Source: JBPBPI01 sp050954885
GTDB lineage: Bacteria; Pseudomonadota; Alphaproteobacteria; Caedimonadales; Caedimonadaceae
DNA: 27,523 bases
NCBI GenBank assembly: GCA_050954885.1
Contig: JBPBPI010000127.1
Location: 1 to 27,523, forward strand
Direction: 5' to 3'
In this document: piece by piece, positions 16,605 through 23,756 of the stretch
Position numbering within the stretch: position 1 is the first letter of the stretch
How the letters are laid out: the number at the start of each line of letters is the position of its first letter
The notes under the pieces: model-generated
Told to the model about the DNA's origin: nothing
Databases searched by the model: none
The model's input: only the letters and a program-made list of their open reading frames with translations
Program-made: the position numbers and the translations under genes

Positions 16605-18267
16605 TTATTGGCTTTTTCCCAAAACACGATAAAACTCATCCCACGATGTCTCGCCTGCATAAACATTTTGTTGGGCGACGTATCTTAAATCTTGAAATCC
16701 TTCAGAAGTTGCTTTATGCCTTAATTGCGACATAGGGGCTTGGGTGTTGATCAATGTTTCAATTTCTTCGGTGATTTGTAAGATTTCTGTAATGTTTGTG
16801 CGTCCTCGATATCCCGTGTGATGACAATAATCACACCCTTTGCTTGTAAAGATGATACGGCTGTCAACAATTGAGCGTTGCTTGCAAGACGGACATAATT
16901 TTCTTAACAAACGTTGTGAAAAAATAGCCTTAATGTTGCCTTCTAAAAGTGCAGGCGATAATTTTAAATCCAAAAGACGTGGAAAAACGCCAAAGACATT
17001 TTGGGTGTGAAAAGTTGTAAAAACCAAATGACCTGTCATGGACGCTCGGATGGCCATACGCGCCGTTTCTTCATCCCTAATTTCTCCAATAAAAATGACA
17101 TCGGGATCTTGCCGCAATAAAGTGCGTACCCCTTCAGCAAAAGTCATGCCCCCTGAATCTTTAATTTCTGTTTGCCGAATAGCACGGCAATTTATATTCA
17201 ATGGGTTCCTCAAGAGTCATAATATTCAAGGAAGTCATCGAAAGATATTGTAACATTGAATACAACGTGGTGGTTTTGCCTGATCCCGTAGGGCCTGTGA
17301 CAATGATAATGCCTTCAGGATGGGCCAATAAATTCTTGACCTTTTCACATTGGTCTTCATTTAACCCTAAATCTTCTAAAGACTTTAGAGAATACAATTT
17401 GTCCAAAATACGGATGACAATATTTTCACCATAATGTGTCGGCAAAGTTGAGACGCGCAAATCAACCTCACGGCCCAACACATTAAGATTAAATCGTCCA
17501 TCTTGGGGCATGCGCGATTCTGCAATATTTAAGTGGGAAAGAATTTTTAAGCGCACCGTCAAAGACGGCCATAAATTGTGATGAAAAGCATGTATTTGTT
17601 TAAGCACACCATCAATACGGTATCGAAGTCGAATAAACTTTTCTTCAGGTTCAAAATGAATGTCGGATGCCTTTTGTTTAACAGCGTCCATGAGTATAGC
17701 CTGTAAAAATTGTACGCCAACATTTTCAATGGTGTTGGAAGACGTTTGAGACATGTTGAAAGATTTTAAAAGATTTTCTAAAGGAAATTCTTGACCATAA
17801 TAGCGATCGATGGTTTCCAACAAAACAGCGGGTGTAGCAATATAAATTTTAAAGTCAGTAATATTTTCATAACATTGTGTTAAATAATCAAAAAGACGTA
17901 TGTCTTCAGGATCACACACGGCCACATGCATCACCCCTTTTGTTAAAAAAAGTGGTAATACTTTAAAGGTCGTGGCTTTGTCTTGAGAAAGACGTTTTAA
18001 AAGACTGATATCGAGTAATGTCTTTTGTGGATTAAAATTTACGTATCCTTTGTGTTTGGATTGAATATCAACCATCAATTGATCACTGATAAATCCTAAT
18101 TCCACCAACAAGGCGTCCAAAGGACGGCCTGTTTTTTCGTTTTCAATTTTGGCAATTTGCAATTGATCGGATGTGATGGCACCAGATGTTATTAATTTTT
18201 CCAAAAGAGAAAAATTCAGTTGAGGCAAAAACGCTAAGTTTTTCTCATTTTTTAAAGCTTCAAGCAT
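16605..18267 (-). pseudogene. gspE: GspE/PilB-family assembly ATPase, reading frame broken once
   Basis: Joined, the two frames give a full-length ATPase of about 553 residues. The 5' part (18267 to 17161) has the N-terminal GspE domain (ITSDQLQIAKIENEKTGRPL), the ASDIHFEP box, RMPQDGRF, and Walker A GPTGSGKT at about residues 325-332. The 3' part (frame ending at 16605) has the Asp box and Walker B region (LRQDPDVIFIGEIRDEETA), the His box (GHLVFTTFHTQNV) and a four-cysteine zinc site (CPSC and CDYC). At the junction near 17185 the minus strand reads TTGCCGTGCTATTCGG; removing G or T gives KLPAIRQTEIK, matching the family. This is the motor for pseudopilus or pilus assembly and the first gene of the platform operon. 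If the break is real, the ATPase is split between Walker A and Walker B. Confidence 0.88.
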
Positions 18268-18746
18268 GGGATCGACCTGATATTTTTCAAAATTAACATG
18301 ACCTTAACAAAATTGTCAAAAAGTACCAGAAAAATTTAACAAAAGACAATATTTTAACAAAACCTAAGGTTATGACGATTTTTTGATAAAATTTTAATTT
18401 TAACAGATCTTCTTAACTTACTTTTTGTTTTCAGTATATTTGAAACATTTTGACAACGGCAAATGTTTATCACGAATCAGTACTCTAAGATTTTTCAGTT
18501 TTTATTTAAAATAGACCTACTACGTAAATCAATTTGATGCCTTCAAGGACTAAAATCTACAAGATTTTTTAAAATCCTATTTTAACCTACATAGCAGATT
18601 TAATATAATAAGATGGTAATGACTTTTAAAAAATTTAATATTTAAGTTTTACTTATTTGATAAATTATTTTTTTTTACTAAAAACTATTTAAAAAAATTA
18701 ATATTTATGATAGTTTTCTAAAAAAAATGTCTTTTAGGAAAATATT
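18268..18746. other. 479-base gene-free divergent intergenic region
   Basis: This very AT-rich stretch separates gspE (minus) from the repeat-protein gene (plus) and must hold both promoters; no single promoter stands out. It contains three TTAACAAAA copies (18304, 18336, 18354). AAAATC-GATTTT-AAAATC at 18552-18576 could form two mutually exclusive small hairpins. AAAACTAT/ATAGTTTT is an inverted repeat at 18681-18688 and 18710-18717, just ahead of the downstream Shine-Dalgarno. I see no tRNA, and no open frame worth calling. Confidence 0.5.
18293..18308 (-). promoter_or_regulatory. CtrA-like site upstream of gspE (candidate)
   Basis: TTAACATGACCTTAAC matches the alphaproteobacterial CtrA consensus TTAA-N7-TTAAC exactly and lies 26 bases upstream of the gspE start codon. 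Two further TTAACAAAA copies follow at 18336 and 18354. CtrA controls pilus genes in Caulobacter. In sequence this AT-rich the pattern is expected by chance several times per window, so position is the only real support. Confidence 0.25.
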
Positions 18747-19559
18747 TTGAATAAATCATCTAAATTATATCAAATTTTATTATTATCTTCTATGTTAATA
18801 TCTATTAATAACAAAGGGTATTCTAGTTATCAATCTGCTGAATTATTGGAGAATGTTGATCAGTCTTCACCAAACTTTAACCAAAATGCAAGTTTAAGAA
18901 CTATTACCACACAAGAAGAACAGTTGCTTTACAAGCATATTTTTGAAGAAAAAGAATTATTTTGGAGACCTGTGTTAAACCATAATGAAGCTTTAAGAGC
19001 TTTAATAAATTTAAAAATTGGTGGACATGAAGTTTCAAACAATGAAATTTTTCATTTAATTTTTGTAGAAATTCAAAAATCAGACTACATTTGGGAAAAT
19101 AGTAACAATCCCTCTAACCTTCAAGAAAAAATATTTAAATTCTTTAATCTTCCTTCTAATCAATCATTTTTATCCAAGCTACCAGAAGACTTTCAAAAAT
19201 TATACCATCCTCAAAATTTGTTAGATATGGGGATTACACAAAATAGGGCTTGGGCTTTTCTAAAAAAAGCAGAATTAATTATCGAGCGAAATATAGAAGA
19301 AGACAAACAACAAAATGCCAATAAACAACAGCTCTTTTTACAACATAAATTGGAAAGACAAGTGCAATCAGAAAGAGCTAGACAATATTTTGTAAGTGCT
19401 GCAAATGTTGGTGATAGAAATGCTCTGAAAATATTAGAAAGTTACTTTCCTCAATCTTATAAATTTTATAATAAAAAAGGAAAAGTTATTTCAAAACAGA
19501 TCAATAAGTTTATTAAAGATTCTAATATTTATCCTCATCAACTTTATAACACTTTATGA
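18747..19559 (+). CDS. exported Sel1/TPR-like repeat protein, N-terminal part of a probably interrupted gene
   Basis: This part encodes 270 residues. TTG 18747 is preceded by TAGGAAAA at good spacing and starts MNKSSKLYQILLLSSMLISI, a signal peptide. The C-terminal part carries a Sel1-like unit (SERARQYFVSAANVGDRNALKIL). The frame ends at TGA 19557-19559, but frame 1 is open across this point and continues YEKLKDDKEIDLAYKVLD into the next gene with similar composition. The distance from this start to the downstream stop (2752 bases) is one more than a multiple of three, so one extra base near 19550 would explain the split. The function is unknown; Sel1/TPR proteins usually scaffold protein contacts, and in intracellular bacteria they are often exported. 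Confidence 0.65.
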   Translation: MNKSSKLYQILLLSSMLISINNKGYSSYQSAELLENVDQSSPNFNQNASLRTITTQEEQLLYKHIFEEKELFWRPVLNHNEALRALINLKIGGHEVSNNEIFHLIFVEIQKSDYIWENSNNPSNLQEKIFKFFNLPSNQSFLSKLPEDFQKLYHPQNLLDMGITQNRAWAFLKKAELIIERNIEEDKQQNANKQQLFLQHKLERQVQSERARQYFVSAANVGDRNALKILESYFPQSYKFYNKKGKVISKQINKFIKDSNIYPHQLYNTL

Positions 19560-19647
19560 AAAGCTTAAAGATGATAAAGAGATAGATTTAGCCTATAAAG
19601 TACTTGATATTGCAGCGAAAAAATTTTATACACCTGCATTAATCGTT

Positions 19648-21498
19648 ATGAATATTAAATATAAAGAACAAAAAAAATATGAAGAAGCATTAGAATGTTC
19701 TTTAAAGGCTATAGAAAATGGCTTTAAAAAAGCTAACTTGGGCCTTTTTGATATATTAGGAAACAATTTAAATTTAAACTTAAATTTTGAAACTAAAAAA
19801 AGAATTCTAGACGTGTATTTAGAAGTTATGGAAAATGGTGAATTCATTCTACCTACTTCTTTTAATTCTTTATTTGATATAAGACTTGAAGAAGATACAT
19901 TATTTATGGAAAGACTTTGTAGTGTCTTTTTTAAAATTCTTCAATCAATTCAAGATCCATCTTATATCGGACTTATTACGCCTGCTGCGATGAAGCTTTC
20001 TTCTAAACCAAATCTTTTTTCAAAAATAGTATTATTTGGAAGAGAACAAGTTATTCAAGAACAACCCATTTTTCTTGATAATTTTTATAAAAGCATAATT
20101 GGCAATTATTTAATGTTTCCACAGAAATTGGTTGATACGATGTCTAATTTTTGCTTTGAAGAAATAGAAAACGCTACTTCTCAAGCCAATTTAGCATCAG
20201 AATTTATGGAAAAAATAATAAGAAGCAAAGAAACTTCTGAAGAATTACAAAAAAAATATTTTGAACCAGTTTTAAAATTATCAGCTTCAAAAAATTACGA
20301 ATATTTAAAAAATATAGCTTTGTCAGCTATTTTTACAAAATCTCATATAACCTCCATCAAACATGTAGTCCTTGACCATCTTATACTTCTCGCACAAAAA
20401 GAACCTGAAAAATTTTTATCTTCTAAGGTTGGAGATTACTTATCTATTGTCAATGATCTCTGTATTCAAAGTAAATTTATAAAACCTGAGCATAATAATA
20501 TGATTCTTGATCTTTTATTAACAGCGGTTGAAAAGGGAGATTTAAAAGCTTTAGATTATACAATTCGAGAAGTTTATGATGAGAAAATAAACTTAAATTC
20601 TGATTATGAAGATAGGTTTTATAAATGCGTTGTTCAAAATATTGAACATTTGACAGGAAATCCTTTGAACAACGTTAAATCACTTTTTAGCGGTAAAATT
20701 AAATGGCTTAAACCTAACCTTCGAGTTGTTATTGAACATATTGGACAAGCAGCGGATAAAGGAAATTTAGCTGCTATGATATTACTAGGACACACCTATT
20801 TGGGAATTGAGCCTTCAACGAATGAAAATATTAATGCAGCATATTTTTGGCTCAAAAAAGCAAAAAACTTAGGTAGCAATGAAGCAGAAAAATACTTAAT
20901 ATTAGCTGAAAGTCTTTCTTCTGTTGGTGATAATGATGAAAAATTAACAAAAATTTTTGAAGAGCAAGACCTTTTATCTTTAAGGGTACAAATTAAATCA
21001 TCAGAATTTAATGACAAAATTGAAAATGAGTTCAAGAAACCTGAAGAGTTGGAAAACAACAAAATTGAGATTTTAAAAAGGACTAAGGTTAAAACTCGCA
21101 AACAAGCCGAACCTAAATTAGCAAATAATTCTAAATACCAACGTTCTAAATTAATGCAATTAGGCCAAATAATTAGAAATCAAAAAGTTGAGCTAGAAAA
21201 TGCTTGTACTTTTATCGAACTTTCTAAAAGAAGTAAAGAGCTTATTACAGCTATTTTTGAGACTAAGAATATTGAATTGTCTTATAATGATTTGAAAAAT
21301 TTATTTGAAGATGAATTTTTTAAAAATCAAATTATTGTAACTCATAGTAATAATAAATTAATGATTGCGGCTCACAACCTTCAAACTGGAGAATATAAAA
21401 CTGCTTCGACTCATGACACTCATGAACATCGTAAAACAGTTAATATAGCTTTTAAAGAAAAAATAAAAGAAATATTAATAATATTTGGGTTATCATGA
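19648..21498 (+). CDS. Sel1/TPR-like repeat protein, C-terminal part of a probably interrupted gene
   Basis: The product has 616 residues from ATG 19648, but the frame is open further upstream to the end of the preceding frame, and the ATG has no clear ribosome binding site. A TPR/Sel1-like helix pair occurs at the start (KKYEEALECSLKAIENGFKKA), with clearer Sel1-like units at about 20720-20800 (GQAADKGNLAAMILLGHTYLG) and 20828-20895 (NINAAYFWLKKAKNLGSNEA). The middle is helical, Lys/Glu/Leu-rich and lacks known motifs. The last 90 residues (SKRSKELITAIF through EILIIFGLS) look like a separate alpha/beta domain, faintly resembling the HicA fold. Base composition is much more AT-rich than in metG, tpiA or gmk, consistent with an accessory gene. 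Confidence 0.65.
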   Translation: MNIKYKEQKKYEEALECSLKAIENGFKKANLGLFDILGNNLNLNLNFETKKRILDVYLEVMENGEFILPTSFNSLFDIRLEEDTLFMERLCSVFFKILQSIQDPSYIGLITPAAMKLSSKPNLFSKIVLFGREQVIQEQPIFLDNFYKSIIGNYLMFPQKLVDTMSNFCFEEIENATSQANLASEFMEKIIRSKETSEELQKKYFEPVLKLSASKNYEYLKNIALSAIFTKSHITSIKHVVLDHLILLAQKEPEKFLSSKVGDYLSIVNDLCIQSKFIKPEHNNMILDLLLTAVEKGDLKALDYTIREVYDEKINLNSDYEDRFYKCVVQNIEHLTGNPLNNVKSLFSGKIKWLKPNLRVVIEHIGQAADKGNLAAMILLGHTYLGIEPSTNENINAAYFWLKKAKNLGSNEAEKYLILAESLSSVGDNDEKLTKIFEEQDLLSLRVQIKSSEFNDKIENEFKKPEELENNKIEILKRTKVKTRKQAEPKLANNSKYQRSKLMQLGQIIRNQKVELENACTFIELSKRSKELITAIFETKNIELSYNDLKNLFEDEFFKNQIIVTHSNNKLMIAAHNLQTGEYKTASTHDTHEHRKTVNIAFKEKIKEILIIFGLS

Positions 21499-21570
21499 AA
21501 TTTTATTATATAAATGATATTTTTATCTTAAATTTTTTATTATGTATTTTTAATTACTCTCAATATGACT

Positions 21571-21594
21571 GTATTTAATAACGTATTTAATAAT
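21571..21594 (+). repeat. short tandem direct repeat
   Basis: GTATTTAATAAC (21571-21582) is followed at once by GTATTTAATAAT (21583-21594), 11 of 12 bases identical, in the AT-rich spacer after the repeat-protein gene. A T-run follows. It is probably replication slippage rather than a functional site. Confidence 0.4.
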
Positions 21595-21730
21595 AATTTT
21601 TTTTATTTCACTTCAGATATATCCTTTGTATTAGGCTAATTTATCATTTTGTATGAGAAATCAGGTTATAAGGAATAATTAACTAAAAATTAGTATTTAC
21701 AGATTATTGATGATGTAACAGGAGAATATT

Positions 21731-22180
21731 TTGAAAAATTTTAAATACATTACACTATATTCAATTGTTTTAAATATGATATTGGGGCCAATTGGTATTA
21801 CCAAAGGCCACGAAAACAACTCTCAATTGCCCTTTCAAATCAATCGCAAAATTTGTCAAAGTTTAAATATTCATGCGGGTGATTTGACGGTTGAAGATCA
21901 ACCGGGACGTGCTGCAGATGGCAGCATTGTGGCGCCAGCTGATTTGCCAAATAGTTTGCAGGTACAAGTTCCTAATAAAATTTCAATTCCTGTGCATTTA
22001 AATATTAAAAGTTTTTCACAACCTGAAAATCCTTTTTATGATCTTACTTTAGATCAAGGAGACGTTGGTCAAATTGATATTGATACCAAATCAGGCAAAA
22101 TTTATTACAATGACCAACCTCTATTTAATGAACAAGAACAACAAATCCGCGAGGCCTGTCGTCATAGAAACTTTCATTAG
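21731..22180 (+). CDS. small exported protein, unknown function
   Basis: The product has 149 residues from TTG 21731, which has the best ribosome binding site in this block (AGGAGA, spacing about 6). The N-terminus MKNFKYITLYSIVLNMILG is a signal peptide; cleavage is likely near ITKGHENN. The mature part is soluble, acidic and beta-prone (LQVQVPNKISIPVHLNI, DVGQIDIDTKSGKIYYND), with two Cys residues (ICQSL and REACRH). The phrase IDIDTKSGKIYYNDQPL resembles INFDTGQILIDNQPI in the exported protein at 902-2815, suggesting a shared short beta motif. No family recognised. Its leader closely resembles that of the repeat-protein gene upstream. Confidence 0.65.
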   Translation: MKNFKYITLYSIVLNMILGPIGITKGHENNSQLPFQINRKICQSLNIHAGDLTVEDQPGRAADGSIVAPADLPNSLQVQVPNKISIPVHLNIKSFSQPENPFYDLTLDQGDVGQIDIDTKSGKIYYNDQPLFNEQEQQIREACRHRNFH

Positions 22181-22285
22181 TTTTTAAAAACGTCATTAAA
22201 ATAGTTAATATATACGCTAACTTGTCAATCGAAAACCCTTAGTTAATAAAGTGTTTCAAGAAGTATTCTTATGCATATATAAAAT

Positions 22286-22303
22286 ATATGAACAGGTTCA
22301 TAT
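22286..22303. repeat. 18-base dyad, possible operator
   Basis: ATATGAAC-AG-GTTCATAT is a perfect inverted repeat with 8-base arms and a 2-base spacer, the geometry of a site for a dimeric helix-turn-helix regulator. It sits in the 193-base gap between two convergent genes, where an operator is not expected, so it may be a relic or chance. No regulator gene is nearby. Confidence 0.3.
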
Positions 22304-22373
22304 GATACATTTCACAAGAAATTAAGACCTGAGGCAGGAACGCTCTCTTTTTGCAACAGAATTGTTATTTATT

Positions 22374-22916
22374 TTATTTATTTAGTTCTTCTATAGAACT
22401 TTTATATTCAATAGAATTTTTTAAAATTTTCATATATTTTATCGGTTTACGCATGAATTTTTCAAAACTAGCACCATCAAATCCTCCTCTAGTACCGCAA
22501 TAATTATCTCTACAATAGGGTTTGTCTCTATCAAAAAATCCTATACCTTTTTCGCCAACAATTATTTCTAACTTACATTTTGAATTTGCTTTATCTTCAT
22601 ACAGAAAAAGATTATTTCCTTTATATGCAGCCGTCCCATGTAAAGTGCAGGTATGACCATTTGTAAATTCTAAATAAGTTCTAAAATAGATAGTATTATC
22701 GTTGATTTTAACAATTTCGAGAATATTTTCTGTCATGTTACTTTCTCCAGAAATATAAAAAATTCTGTGATTATATTTATAAACTCCAGTAATTTGATCG
22801 ATTATAGAAGTTTCATGTGTATCATCTATTATTTGCTTATTTTCTAAGGGCAAATTTTCTGCATAAGAAATCTGAAATAAGAAAATTAAATGAAATGATA
22901 ATATTATTTTAAACAT
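22374..22916 (-). CDS. exported protein with a C-terminal YCGxR motif, unknown function
   Basis: The product has 180 residues from ATG 22916, chosen because GCGAG lies 6 bases upstream and the signal peptide MFKIILSFHLIFLFQISYAEN then starts at residue 1, with AxA-like cleavage at SYA/EN; a frame start at 22937 would add seven residues. The mature region reads like a beta-barrel lipocalin-type domain (TGVYKYNHRIFYISG, TCTLHGTAAYKGNNLFLYED) with paired cysteines, ending in CRDNYCGTRGGFDGASF and a helical tail. I recall the CxxxYCGxR pattern from exported proteobacterial hypothetical proteins but cannot name a family. It stands alone between AT-rich spacers, downstream of tpiA on the same strand. 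Confidence 0.65.
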   Translation of the reverse strand: MFKIILSFHLIFLFQISYAENLPLENKQIIDDTHETSIIDQITGVYKYNHRIFYISGESNMTENILEIVKINDNTIYFRTYLEFTNGHTCTLHGTAAYKGNNLFLYEDKANSKCKLEIIVGEKGIGFFDRDKPYCRDNYCGTRGGFDGASFEKFMRKPIKYMKILKNSIEYKSSIEELNK

Positions 22917-23002
22917 ATAAAACTCGCTTTTTATCAATACTTAGCTTAGACATATAGAGAAATATTATTAAAAATTCCACTAATATTTTAAATTAATTGT
23001 TT

Positions 23003-23719
23003 CTAAAAAACGTCGTTGCTGGCTTGAGCAATGGCCCAGAACTCATCGGCTTGCAGGCTTGCGCCGCCTACCAATAAGCCACCAACATTAGGAATGGATA
23101 GAATTTCTGTTGCATTGCTGGATTTAACCGACCCCCCATAAAGAATATCTGTGCTGGGGTAACTTTGAGCTAAAGCTTGATGCATTTCTTCAATCTGGTC
23201 ACCAGACGGTACCTTGCCAGAGCCAATGGCCCAAACAGGTTCATAAGCCAAAAGACATGAGGGATGAAAAATAGCTTTGGCTTGGCTCATGACCACATCA
23301 ACAGCAGACCCACTTTCACGATCTGTCAAACTTTCACCCACACACACGATGGGAATCAAACCAGCTTCAAGAACACGTTGAATCTTCTCGGCAATAATTT
23401 TTGAGGTTTCAGCCATTTGTGTGCGTCGTTCTGAATGGCCTAAAATGACATAGCTACAAGACAAATCTTTTAGCATTGTGGCACTTACCTGCCCTGTGTG
23501 GGCACCATTGGTGGCACTAGAACAATCTTGTGCGCCTAATTTTAAGGTTGATTTTGACAGGGCTGAGGCCGCAATACTTAAATAAGGATAGGGTGGGCAA
23601 ATCACCACTGTTGCTTGCGTTGAATTTTTTTGACTTAAAGCCACCAAATCTGTGGTTAATTCTTTGGCATTGGACAACGTTCCATTCATTTTCCAATTAC
23701 CAACGATAATTTTAGACAT
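23003..23719 (-). CDS. tpiA: triosephosphate isomerase
   Basis: The 238-residue enzyme interconverts dihydroxyacetone phosphate and glyceraldehyde-3-phosphate in glycolysis and gluconeogenesis. Catalytic residues are present: Lys10 in GNWKMNG, His95 in ILGHSERR, and Glu160 in AYEPVWAIGSG, which also begins the flexible loop 6. GGSVKSSN and GLLVGGASL form the phosphate-binding end. ATG 23719 is chosen because GGGAGA lies directly upstream; an upstream in-frame TTG would place that Shine-Dalgarno inside the gene. The length is slightly below the usual 250. The gene lies 37 bases downstream of metG, so the two are probably cotranscribed. Its presence implies that at least part of glycolysis is retained. 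Confidence 0.97.
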   Translation of the reverse strand: MSKIIVGNWKMNGTLSNAKELTTDLVALSQKNSTQATVVICPPYPYLSIAASALSKSTLKLGAQDCSSATNGAHTGQVSATMLKDLSCSYVILGHSERRTQMAETSKIIAEKIQRVLEAGLIPIVCVGESLTDRESGSAVDVVMSQAKAIFHPSCLLAYEPVWAIGSGKVPSGDQIEEMHQALAQSYPSTDILYGGSVKSSNATEILSIPNVGGLLVGGASLQADEFWAIAQASNDVF

Positions 23720-23756
23720 ATTTTCTCCCAATCTTAATACTTAATTCTAACTTAGT

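Noticed and set aside
18268..18746. CRISPR array or tRNA in the largest gene-free region
   Set aside because: The TTAACAAAA copies are short and unevenly spaced (32 and 18 bases), and no cloverleaf or T-loop sequence is visible.
22327..22356. CCTGAGGCAGG followed by a T-run as an intrinsic terminator
   Set aside because: The stem is only four bases (CCTG/CAGG) and the T-run is offset by several bases; too weak to call.
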